NCBI RefSeq assembly: GCF_010586825.1
Contig: NZ_JAAAGB010000001.1
Span: 434,001 to 498,000 of the forward strand
Direction of reading: 5' to 3'
DNA: 64,000 nt
Source of the DNA: Draconibacterium mangrovi
Lineage (GTDB): Bacteria; Bacteroidota; Bacteroidia; Bacteroidales; Prolixibacteraceae
The notes under the pieces are model-generated. The model ran no database searches. It worked only from the letters and a program-made list of their open reading frames with translations, and was not told where the DNA came from. Each line of letters opens with the position of its first letter. The stretch's first letter is position 1. Shown here piece after piece: positions 26,219-34,828 of this stretch. Both the position numbers and the translations under genes were made by a program.

Positions 26219-29200
26219 TTAAAAGTTTACTTCTACTCCAAATATATACTTGCGCGTAACCGGATACAGCGTCCCGCCATATCCTTGAATTCCCACTTCA
26301 GGATCCATTCCTGAAAAGTTGGTTAATGTCCACAGATTTTCGCCGGCAAGTTTTAGCTCGGCACGGTTTAACCCTACTTTATGAACCCAATTTACAGGTA
26401 ATGTATACGATAAACTCAGGTAATTCAGGCGCAGGTAACTACCGTCCTCTAAATAACGCGACGATGGTTTGTTCGACAGTTTATTGCCCAGCAACACCGG
26501 CCGCGGATGTGTGGCAATATCGCCCGGTTTTTCCCAACGGCTCCAACCGTCGGGTAATTTTATTGCGTTATAGGTGGGGTAAGCTCCGTCGTTATCAAGC
26601 GACTCGCGCAACAAATGATAGATTTTATTGCCATAAACAAAGTTAAAGTTGGCATCAAGCTTAAACTGTTTGTAGACGAAGGTATTCATAAAACCTCCAA
26701 AAAATTTGGGCGACGAGCTATCCATGTTTTGTAACGTTGCCTCGCTGTATTTCGATGTTTTTTCAATGATTTTCGTGCCGTCTTCAGCTGTGGTTACTTT
26801 TTCCCATAACGGATTACCATCCGATGGGTTTACACCTGCCCATTTACGCATGTACCAGGTGTTGATATCCCAGCCTTCGCGAATAATTTTGGTACCCTTC
26901 GAAATGTCTTTCCCATCGTTTAATTTCAGCACCTTGTTTTTGTTAAAACTCATATTCAGGCTGGTATTCCATAAAAATGGAGATGACTTTACAATTTCGG
27001 TTTCCAGGCTGAATTCCAGTCCGCGGTTTTGAATTGAGCCCACATTGTCGGTATACCAGTAAAAGCCGGTTACCAATGGCAGCGGAACATCCTGCAGCAG
27101 GTTGTCAGTCCTTTTATCATAGGCATCAACTGTTATGTTTACCCGGTCGAACAATCGTGTATCAATTCCGAAATTGAAGTTTTTGTTCGACTCCCAGGTA
27201 AGATCGGGATTAGGTAACCTGCGCGGAAATCCTCCGGGTTCGCCATTGTATTGCACGGTCATATTGTAAAGCCCCAGCGCTACGTAATCGGCAATATTGG
27301 CATTTCCTACCGAACCATAACTAAGGCGCAGCTTTAAATTATTTACGAAACCAACCGGCTGCATAAAATCCTCTTTTGTGACAATCCACGACGTACCTAC
27401 GGAATAAAAATCTCCGAATCGTTGGTTGGCACCAAATCTCGACGATCCGTCGCGGCGGTACGAAAGCTGCATCATATACTTGTTTTTGTACACGTATTGC
27501 ACATTCGACAAAATGGATAAAAAGGCCGATTTTGATTTACTTCCTCCAATGGATTTTGACTCTGAGGCTCCGTTTAAAATTTCGAGCGAGGGGTAAATAC
27601 CTTTCCCTTCGCCGTTCATTCCATCAATGTACGACTGCGTATACTCGTAAGCTACAATTCCGAATACCGAATGATCAGTATATTCTCTGTTAAAACGCAG
27701 CACATTACTGGTCGACAAATCACGCGTATATCCATAAGCGTTGTATAGAATTCCGGAATCAGCTTCTCCATCCGGTGTACGCGAATCAGAGAGCTGTTCA
27801 AATCGCGATGTTCTTGTTTTAATCCGGTTGTTCGAAACAAATGTAAGCCAGTCGGTGAGTTTGTATTCCACTCCTACGTCGTTCATGTACTGGGTGCTTC
27901 GGCTTTTAATGTAGTTGTATTGCATTTCGTACAAGGGATTGCCCTGATTTCGGCTATACCACTTAACACCATCGGCTTCTGTCCGGCCAACTTTTATTGT
28001 GCCGTCGCTGAAGTAAGGATTATCCCACGGAAGCAGCACATACGAGCCAAACACCAAATCGTTTTCGTTGTTGAAATTATTTTGGAAGATCCCTTCCACT
28101 TTCAGTATCAATTTTAATTTATCAGAAGCTTTATAGTCGAGGTTTACGCGGCCCGAGAACTTTTCCCATTGGTGCCCGCGCGCAGCTCCATCTTCGTTAA
28201 AGTAGCCCAAACTAGTGTACAACATTGTTTTTTCATTTCCGCCGCTGTACGATAAATTATAATCGTGCACAATGCCGTTTTGAAAGGCAATATCCTGCCA
28301 ATCGACTCCATTTATTACATTTTCAGAATTGGCCGGAGGAAACTGCCCCGGTAACTTATCGCCATCCATCGACATCACGTAATCGTACAACTCCTGCCCG
28401 TTCATCAGGGTTAAATTACCGTGATTCACCTGCGTAATTCCGGTACTGGTTTTTAAGTTAAAACTTGATGAGTTAATTTTTCCGGTTTTGGTTCTAACCA
28501 TGATGACACCATTTGAAGCCCGCGAACCGTACAAGGCAGCAGCTGCAGCATCCTTAAGTACCGAAACCGACTCAATATCATTAGGATTTATATCGGGCGA
28601 AGTGGTGCCGAAAATTACCCCGTCAACCACCCAAAGGGGTTCGTTTGTGTAGTTGATCGATCCTTCGCCGCGAATGCGCAGACTGGGTTTTTCGCCGGGT
28701 GTTCCTGACGAACTGGAAACCAGGACTCCTGTTGCTTCACCCTGCAACTGATTCAGCAAGTGTGGGCTGGTTACATTCGCCAACTGTCGCTGGTTAAATG
28801 CCTGAACAGAACCGGTAAGCGAAGATGCCGACTGCGTGCCGTAAGCCACAACGATTACCTCATCAATATTGCGGCTCAACTGGTTCATGGTTACAATTAA
28901 AAATTGCTTATCGGTATAAGTCACCGTCTGGCTTTCCATACCAACAAACGAGAATTCGAGAATTGCCGGTGTTTTAATTACGTTAAGACTAAAATTTCCT
29001 TCAGCATCTGTTACGGCACCCAATATTGTTCCGCGAACGATTACTGTAACTCCCGGTAGTGCTTGCCCCGCCTTGTCAACGACTTTCCCTTCAACAATAA
29101 TTTTATCGCTATCGATTTCATCCACATCAACAGGAAACAGAATTACGAGCCGGTCTTTTATAGTAAAATCCACATTCTGCCCCTCGAAAAGAAGTTCTAC

Positions 29201-29428
29201 AACTTCAATTATGCTCTTGTTTTGGATATTCAAATCAACTTTTCGTTCAACATCCATTAAATTGTTGTTGTATAGAAAATAATATTGATTTTGATTTTCA
29301 ATTTCCAGCAAAACTTCTTTAATGCTTACATCAACCAGATTTAGGCTAATGCGCGAATCCTGCGAATTAGCCTTTATTGAGATAAATGAGAGGGCTAGTA
29401 ATGTTGCTACAAAAATTACCAGTTTCAT
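26219..29428 (-). CDS. SusC-family transporter with N-terminal STN signalling domain
   Basis: 1069 aa. Signal peptide to about residue 22 (VATLLALSFISIKANS); STN (secretin/TonB short N-terminal) domain at about 25-100 (SRISLNLVDVSIKEVLLEIE, FEGQNVDFTIKDRLVILF); CarboxypepD_reg domain at about 113-195 (EGKVVDKAGQALPGVTVIV); plug (SASSLTGSVQAFNQRQL, WVVDGVIFGT, DIESVSVLKDAAAAALYGSR); then the barrel. The STN domain contacts a FecR-type anti-sigma factor, and a FecR gene lies directly upstream (29610-30653). So it is both importer and ligand sensor. It is a clear paralogue of the SusC at 16602-19589. Ligand unknown. Confidence 0.95.
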   Translation of the reverse strand: MKLVIFVATLLALSFISIKANSQDSRISLNLVDVSIKEVLLEIENQNQYYFLYNNNLMDVERKVDLNIQNKSIIEVVELLFEGQNVDFTIKDRLVILFPVDVDEIDSDKIIVEGKVVDKAGQALPGVTVIVRGTILGAVTDAEGNFSLNVIKTPAILEFSFVGMESQTVTYTDKQFLIVTMNQLSRNIDEVIVVAYGTQSASSLTGSVQAFNQRQLANVTSPHLLNQLQGEATGVLVSSSSGTPGEKPSLRIRGEGSINYTNEPLWVVDGVIFGTTSPDINPNDIESVSVLKDAAAAALYGSRASNGVIMVRTKTGKINSSSFNLKTSTGITQVNHGNLTLMNGQELYDYVMSMDGDKLPGQFPPANSENVINGVDWQDIAFQNGIVHDYNLSYSGGNEKTMLYTSLGYFNEDGAARGHQWEKFSGRVNLDYKASDKLKLILKVEGIFQNNFNNENDLVFGSYVLLPWDNPYFSDGTIKVGRTEADGVKWYSRNQGNPLYEMQYNYIKSRSTQYMNDVGVEYKLTDWLTFVSNNRIKTRTSRFEQLSDSRTPDGEADSGILYNAYGYTRDLSTSNVLRFNREYTDHSVFGIVAYEYTQSYIDGMNGEGKGIYPSLEILNGASESKSIGGSKSKSAFLSILSNVQYVYKNKYMMQLSYRRDGSSRFGANQRFGDFYSVGTSWIVTKEDFMQPVGFVNNLKLRLSYGSVGNANIADYVALGLYNMTVQYNGEPGGFPRRLPNPDLTWESNKNFNFGIDTRLFDRVNITVDAYDKRTDNLLQDVPLPLVTGFYWYTDNVGSIQNRGLEFSLETEIVKSSPFLWNTSLNMSFNKNKVLKLNDGKDISKGTKIIREGWDINTWYMRKWAGVNPSDGNPLWEKVTTAEDGTKIIEKTSKYSEATLQNMDSSSPKFFGGFMNTFVYKQFKLDANFNFVYGNKIYHLLRESLDNDGAYPTYNAIKLPDGWSRWEKPGDIATHPRPVLLGNKLSNKPSSRYLEDGSYLRLNYLSLSYTLPVNWVHKVGLNRAELKLAGENLWTLTNFSGMDPEVGIQGYGGTLYPVTRKYIFGVEVNF

Positions 29429-29525
29429 AATCTAATACACTTAAAATAAAATGGTACCGACAGAATACACCTGCCGATCTTCTTTTTTTATTATTTTTGG
29501 CGTGAATTAGATTCAATCAAATTTA

Positions 29526-29582
29526 TTACCTGAGGGCAAATCAGGTAAGTTACACAGGGAAGAGTTCCAATCCTCCCTGTGT
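29526..29582 (-). promoter_or_regulatory. Two adjacent hairpins in the FecR-SusC spacer
   Basis: ACACAGGGA at 29552-29560 pairs with TCCCTGTGT at 29574-29582; TTACCTGA at 29526-29533 pairs with TCAGGTAA at 29541-29548. On the minus-strand mRNA they stand one after the other between FecR and SusC, without a T-run in that direction, so they may act in mRNA processing or stability. Plus-strand reading of the first would end in six T, but no plus-strand gene is nearby. Confidence 0.5.
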
Positions 29583-29609
29583 TTTTTCCTTAAAACTTAA
29601 AAACTACTT

Positions 29610-30653
29610 CTATTTACTGCGCTCCTTTAATATGATTTTTCTTTTCGAATAAGTACCGTCCTGATCTTTCGATGCCGGATTTATGGAGTATTCAATAGGC
29701 GATGAGATACTGAGGTAATCAAGCACCTGATCGATCGATCCGTTAATGAATGTTGCTGTAAATATCAACTCATTCAAACCGTCGTCAGCAAGTTCAATAT
29801 CCACATTGTACCAATTTTCCAGTTTTTGTACTACCGTTTCAATTCCATCCTCAAAAAATACAATCTTTCCATCTTTCCAGGCATTGTACTTATTCAAACT
29901 CTTTTCTTTTTGAATTACGATATTATGTTTCTCGTTATTGTAAATAGCCACTTCGTTTGGTGTTAACGAAACCAAAGCATCCTCATCGTCGGAATTTGCT
30001 TTAAGAAGACTTACTTTTCCTTCTTTTAGTGCAACCGTTAACTCAGGTGCATTCTCGTAGGCCGAAACATTAAACGCCGTTCCCAGCACTTTAACATCAA
30101 GCGCCGATGTTTGCACAATAAATGGTTTTGCTGCATTTTTTGTCACCTCGAAAAAGGCTTCACCAACCAATTCAATACGTCTTTCTTCCAAATTATCGAA
30201 AGAGTTTGGATAGTGCAGGCGGCTTCCCGAGTTTAACCAAACTTTGGTACCATCAGCCAATTCAAGCTGTGTTTGTGTGCCAAAGGCAGTTGATATATCC
30301 TGGTACACAACATGCTCTTTCTCGTATGACGAAATATGATTATATAGCGAAGAGATGGCAACAGACACCAATAAAACAGCAGCTACCTGCCTTGCAATTA
30401 CCAACCACCGTTTCTTTGAATCGGAAAATGAAATTCGCTCTTTAGTTTTTAGCAAAGAAGCTTCCACATCAATAGCGCCACCAACAACCAAATCTTCCGA
30501 TTTTTTCCATAACTGTTGGTAAGCCTCGTATTCCCGGGCATTCTCTTCCGATTCTGAAATCCACGTGTTGAGCTGCGATTTCTCCTCATCACTCAAACCG
30601 CCAAAAACGGATTTCGAGAGCAGGTGTTCGATATTTTTATTCGTATTGGACAT
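29610..30653 (-). CDS. FecR-family anti-sigma factor
   Basis: 347 aa. The N-terminal cytoplasmic part (about 1-80) binds the sigma factor (LSKSVFGGLSDEEKSQLNTW); a single membrane segment is at about 84-103 (WLVIARQVAAVLLVSVAISS); the periplasmic FecR domain at about 120-260 has FGTQTQLELADGTKVWLNSG, RRIELVGEAFFEVTKNAAKP and VKVLGTAFNVSAYE; a DUF4974-like segment closes it (FFEDGIETVVQKLENWYNVD). It should relay the STN signal of the SusC encoded next to it. Normally the sigma gene precedes FecR; here the only candidate sigma gene in the row is 7 kb downstream at 21728-22336. Confidence 0.95.
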   Translation of the reverse strand: MSNTNKNIEHLLSKSVFGGLSDEEKSQLNTWISESEENAREYEAYQQLWKKSEDLVVGGAIDVEASLLKTKERISFSDSKKRWLVIARQVAAVLLVSVAISSLYNHISSYEKEHVVYQDISTAFGTQTQLELADGTKVWLNSGSRLHYPNSFDNLEERRIELVGEAFFEVTKNAAKPFIVQTSALDVKVLGTAFNVSAYENAPELTVALKEGKVSLLKANSDDEDALVSLTPNEVAIYNNEKHNIVIQKEKSLNKYNAWKDGKIVFFEDGIETVVQKLENWYNVDIELADDGLNELIFTATFINGSIDQVLDYLSISSPIEYSINPASKDQDGTYSKRKIILKERSK

Positions 30654-30831
30654 TAATTACAATTGATTCCTTTTTATAAGACGTATCCCGCTTGTGCACC
30701 CCCTGCATCAAATTTTAAATTTATTTGAGAATAAGGCACAAGTTCTAATCTTTCAGGCCATTAATAATGGCTCAAAATTATAATTCTTAGGCAGAATACT
30801 TCAGTCAGCACAGGTATTTTTACCGGGCTGC

Positions 30832-32319
30832 CTATTTTACGTTTAACTGTCCTTCCGAGTTCGCTTTACCAAGGTTGTGCACTTTAGTTGTACCGCCACC
30901 TTTTAACGTTAATTCAACCGGTTTGTTTGTTTTCCAGGCACCGCGGGTAAAATCAGGAACGTCAATCGGTTTCGAACCATTTGCAATTGACCATTCACTT
31001 AATGGAGTAATACACGACCATGTAGCTGCATCATAAACATCCATATCCATGGGTAATCCGTTGCGTAAACAGTCGATTAAACGCCAGTCCATAAGGAAGT
31101 CCATTCCTCCGTGACCTCCAACTTGTTTTGCCATGGTACCAATTCGTTTTACAATCTCAGGCGTGTATTTTTCTTCCAACTCCTTCATTTTTGCCTCGTC
31201 GGCCACCTCGTGCCCGAATGCAATGTGTTGCAGTGGCCATTTCTGTGCGAAACACTTTGTACCGCTCAACATGTGAATGCGTGAGTACGGGCGCGGAGAT
31301 GAAATATCATGCTGAATCATTATTGTACGCCCCTTAACGGTACGAATCATTTGCATATCCATATTTCCACGCATTTCCACACCTACAAACTGCTGTAAAT
31401 CCGAACGGTCGGGTGCTAGTTCTTTTATGCGGTTTTTTAACGTAAAGTCGTCCGATATCATTGCAGTAAGGTAATCCAAACGGTCGCCCCTGTTAATATC
31501 CATTGCCTGGCAAATCGGGCCTAAACCATGGGTTGGGTATACATTTGCTTTACGTGTGTTTTCGTGCAAACGCCATAATTTATCGTAAGCACCATCGCCA
31601 CGTGGTTTATCGTCTTGAGGTTTATTAAAGTGCCAGTAATCCAGATCATGAATGTAAGCACCTTCACCATGCACCAGGTCTCCAAATACGCCCTGGCGAG
31701 CCATGTTTAAGGTTAACAGTTCAAAGAAATCGTAACAACAGTTTTCAAGAATTACACAGTGTTTTTTGGTTTGTTCCGAAACCTCAACCATTTCCCAACA
31801 TTCGTCCATGGTTTTTGCAGTTGAAACTTCAACAGCTGCATGACTTCCTCCACGCATTGCTGCTAAAGCAACAGGTACGTGCCACTCCCAGGGGGTAGCA
31901 ATGTAAACCAGGTCTACCAGTCCGCTCTCGCACAATGCTTTAAACGCGGTATCGCTTCCTGTAAATTCTTTTGCTTTAGGCAAGCCGGATTTTGCCAAAG
32001 AAGCCTGTGCACCATCAATGGCCGCCTGACGTGTATCGCAAAGGGCGGTAACTTCAACACCATCAATAAAACCCATGCGATCTACTGCACCAATACCCCT
32101 GTCACCAATTCCTACAAAACCAATTCGTACTTTATCCAGTTTTGGTGCGGCGTAACCACACATGTTAAAGTTCATTGCAGGAACTCGATCAGCCGATTTG
32201 CGGATAAATTTAACCTGTTCTTTTTCACTAACACTACCCGATGCCATTAGTGGTGTACTGGCAACCACACCAGCTCCAAGTCCAATATTTTTTAAAAATG
32301 TTCTACGATTTGTACTCAT
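30832..32319 (-). CDS. GH109-type NAD-dependent glycosidase / Gfo-Idh-MocA protein
   Basis: 495 aa with a Tat signal (NRRTFLKNIGLGAGVVAS). The Rossmann domain starts at about 65 (RIGFVGIGDRGIGAVDRM, ALCDT, VYIATPWEWHVPVALAAM). The catalytic part has NCCYDFFELLTLNMARQGVF, HGEGAYIHDLDYWH, YPTHGLGPICQAMDINRGDR and KGRTIMIQHDISSPRPYSRI, which match my memory of GH109 enzymes. That family cleaves alpha-N-acetylgalactosamine with NAD by an oxidation-elimination mechanism; other Gfo/Idh/MocA roles cannot be excluded. It lies between the FecR locus and the N-acetylhexosamine operon on the same strand, with its own spacer on each side. Confidence 0.85.
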   Translation of the reverse strand: MSTNRRTFLKNIGLGAGVVASTPLMASGSVSEKEQVKFIRKSADRVPAMNFNMCGYAAPKLDKVRIGFVGIGDRGIGAVDRMGFIDGVEVTALCDTRQAAIDGAQASLAKSGLPKAKEFTGSDTAFKALCESGLVDLVYIATPWEWHVPVALAAMRGGSHAAVEVSTAKTMDECWEMVEVSEQTKKHCVILENCCYDFFELLTLNMARQGVFGDLVHGEGAYIHDLDYWHFNKPQDDKPRGDGAYDKLWRLHENTRKANVYPTHGLGPICQAMDINRGDRLDYLTAMISDDFTLKNRIKELAPDRSDLQQFVGVEMRGNMDMQMIRTVKGRTIMIQHDISSPRPYSRIHMLSGTKCFAQKWPLQHIAFGHEVADEAKMKELEEKYTPEIVKRIGTMAKQVGGHGGMDFLMDWRLIDCLRNGLPMDMDVYDAATWSCITPLSEWSIANGSKPIDVPDFTRGAWKTNKPVELTLKGGGTTKVHNLGKANSEGQLNVK

Positions 32320-32502
32320 CTTATTCGTTAATTTTAGTTTTCGTGTAACTGTTTTGAATTATTGACGAATATTTAGTGGCTCTACCCTACACTGAAATGC
32401 AGTATATCTTCATTTTAAAATATTGATCTGAGTCAGAATTTCAGCCACCAAATTATCTACATTGCTCCTATGAAATAGCTATGTGAAAGCCATCAGCATC
32501 AA

Positions 32503-33876
32503 CTATTCGGGCTTAACAATATTGCTTATGTTTACTATAAGAATTTGAGCTTCATGCTCTGTTTCCGCTTCGGCATAAATCCTGATAATAGGTTCAGTAT
32601 TCGACTTGCGCAAGTGAACCCAACCCGTAGGAAAATTAATTTTTACCCCATCGATACAGTTACATGGATATTTCGCATATTTTTTGCGAACTCCATCAAG
32701 AATTATATCCAGATCAATATTATCTTCCAACTCTAATTTATGCTTTACCATCTTGTAATCGGCATATTGCGCCCTTAATTCTGACGACGATTTTTTTGAG
32801 TTTGCGAGGTGAGTTAAAAACAAGGCAACGCCAGCCAAGGCATCCCTCCCATAATGAAGTTCGGGATAAATTATCCCACCATTACCTTCTCCACCAATGG
32901 CTGCTTTTTGCTCTTTCATCTCTTTTACAACATTTACTTCGCCTACTGCAGACTCGAAATACCCGACACCGTGTTTTTGGGCAATGTCTTTTAATGCCAT
33001 AGTTGATGACAAGTTCGCCACTAAAGAACCTTTAGAATTTTCAAGAATATAGTCGGCAACAGAAACCAGGGTGTATTCTTCTCCAAATGGTTCGCCGTTT
33101 TCGCAAACTAAAGCCAGTCGATCTACATCAGGGTCTACTATAATTCCAAGATCAAGCTGTGTGTTCTTTACCAGCGAGCATATTTCATTTATGTTTTCAG
33201 GCAAAGGTTCCGGGTTATGTGCAAACTCTCCATCGGGTGTGCAATTAATTTCTTTTATGGTTTTAACTCCTAAAGCCTTTAATAGCTTTGGAATTGCAAT
33301 GCCTCCAACAGAGTTTACGGCATCAACCGCTACAGAAAAACCGGCTTGTTCAATTTGTTTTACATTAACGAGTGGAAGATTTAAGATATGCTCGATGTGC
33401 TTATCCAAATAATCTTCTTTTGAATAAGTGCCTAAATCATCCACTTCGTTAAAAGTATATTCCTGGCTTTCCACCATATTTAGTAAATCCTTACCATCTT
33501 GGTCAGAAATAAATTCACCCTGCCTATTCAATAGTTTTAAGGCATTCCAGTTTTTAGGATTGTGACTCGCAGTTATTATAATTCCTCCTCCTGCATTGTA
33601 ATCGGTTACGGCCATCTCAACAGAGGGTGTTGTTGCCAAACCCAGGTCGATCACATCTATTCCTACAGAAAGTAAAGCACCTACAACAAGCTGATTTACC
33701 ATTTCACCGCTTATTCGTGCATCGCGGCCTATTATTATCTTTTTATTACCACCACTTTTCTTTAACCAAACACCAAAAGCACTTGAAATACTTACGATAT
33801 CCATTGGTGTTAATGCCTCTCCTGGCTTTCCGCCAATTGTTCCTCTTATTCCGGAAATTGATTTTATGAGTGTCAT
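32503..33876 (-). CDS. glmM: Phosphohexomutase of GlmM type
   Basis: 457 aa. Alpha-D-phosphohexomutase fold with the phosphoserine loop TASHNP (S104), metal loop DPDVDR (248-253, Val in place of the common Ala), sugar loop GEGNGG (329-334) and phosphate loop RKSNTEP near the C-terminus. GlmM interconverts glucosamine 6- and 1-phosphates, while relatives use N-acetylhexosamine or mannose phosphates. As last gene of the operon it starts 3 bases after the nucleotidyltransferase stop, so it may work on the N-acetylhexosamine 1-phosphate made by the kinase rather than only in cell-wall synthesis. A second copy elsewhere in the genome would support that. Confidence 0.88.
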   Translation of the reverse strand: MTLIKSISGIRGTIGGKPGEALTPMDIVSISSAFGVWLKKSGGNKKIIIGRDARISGEMVNQLVVGALLSVGIDVIDLGLATTPSVEMAVTDYNAGGGIIITASHNPKNWNALKLLNRQGEFISDQDGKDLLNMVESQEYTFNEVDDLGTYSKEDYLDKHIEHILNLPLVNVKQIEQAGFSVAVDAVNSVGGIAIPKLLKALGVKTIKEINCTPDGEFAHNPEPLPENINEICSLVKNTQLDLGIIVDPDVDRLALVCENGEPFGEEYTLVSVADYILENSKGSLVANLSSTMALKDIAQKHGVGYFESAVGEVNVVKEMKEQKAAIGGEGNGGIIYPELHYGRDALAGVALFLTHLANSKKSSSELRAQYADYKMVKHKLELEDNIDLDIILDGVRKKYAKYPCNCIDGVKINFPTGWVHLRKSNTEPIIRIYAEAETEHEAQILIVNISNIVKPE

Positions 33877-33879
33877 CTA

Positions 33880-34800
33880 TCAGATCTTATTAAATAATAT
33901 ATTATCCCACAATTTTGATGGGTAGATGCCTTTTTCTACCAGTGCATCTATACATGCCACTGCCTTTTCCTTATCCTCTTTATAGGTAACGCCAAACCAC
34001 TGTGCATCAGATCTTATCATTTTCACTCTTGTTTCACCTTCACTAATAATTTTACTTACAACAGATGGAATAAAAAACTCTGATTTTAATTCCTGGCCGT
34101 ACTCTTTAATGAAAGCGGAAAATTGAGAGTCCAAATAACGAAACAAAGCAGGAGTAAAACCCCAAAAATTCATAGAAACAATTGTTTGGGTGTCCATAAA
34201 AATCCACTTTTGGAGCTCGCGATAGGCAATTCCGTCATTCTTCTTTTCGATATGCGTTCTTTCGATAACCGACAACAAATGATCGTTCTCATCCGTACTA
34301 CAAACACCTCTGGAAACAAATCCATTCTCAGATATTGTATTTTGTAACTGATAACCAATCATTCCAAACTTACTATCAGCACATTCATGCTTTAAAAATT
34401 CGGCCATTGTAAAAAAGGCCTCCCTCCCGTAATAATCGTCTGCATTAATTACCGCAAATGGCTCGTTTATACAATCTTTTGCCATTAAAATAGCATGTCC
34501 GGTGCCCCAGGGTTTCGATCTTTCCGGCGTATATTTGCATCCCACAGGAACTTTTTCTATTTCCTGCGTTACAAATTCTGCCTCAATTTTGCCCTCCAGC
34601 TTTTTATTAAAAAGATTTATGAACTCTTCTTTAAAACTTTCGCGGATAACAAAAACTATCTTACCAAATCCGGCATCAATAGCATCATTAATCGAGTAAT
34701 CAATAATTGTCTCACCGGAAGGGCCAATGGGATCTATTTGTTTTAAACCTCCGTAACGGCTTCCCATTCCTGCAGCTAATACTAATAATGTTGGTTTCAT
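33880..34800 (-). CDS. Sugar-1-phosphate nucleotidyltransferase
   Basis: 306 aa. It has the nucleotidyltransferase signature LAAGMGSRYGGLKQ (8-21), a GPSGETIIDYSINDA acceptor-site segment, SKPWGTGHAILMAKD and the metal loop NADDYYG (119-125). It transfers a nucleotidyl group, probably UMP, to a sugar 1-phosphate. Position between a NahK-like kinase and a GlmM-like mutase points to an N-acetylhexosamine 1-phosphate as substrate, giving UDP-GlcNAc or UDP-GalNAc. The nucleotide and sugar choices are inference; the enzyme class is clear. Confidence 0.85.
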   Translation of the reverse strand: MKPTLLVLAAGMGSRYGGLKQIDPIGPSGETIIDYSINDAIDAGFGKIVFVIRESFKEEFINLFNKKLEGKIEAEFVTQEIEKVPVGCKYTPERSKPWGTGHAILMAKDCINEPFAVINADDYYGREAFFTMAEFLKHECADSKFGMIGYQLQNTISENGFVSRGVCSTDENDHLLSVIERTHIEKKNDGIAYRELQKWIFMDTQTIVSMNFWGFTPALFRYLDSQFSAFIKEYGQELKSEFFIPSVVSKIISEGETRVKMIRSDAQWFGVTYKEDKEKAVACIDALVEKGIYPSKLWDNILFNKI

Positions 34801-34828
34801 TTTATTATTTTTTGATAGCTGTTTGTTA

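Noticed and set aside
30752-30766. Palindrome GCCATTAATAATGGC as a regulator site
   Set aside because: Short, AT-rich and single; likely chance.
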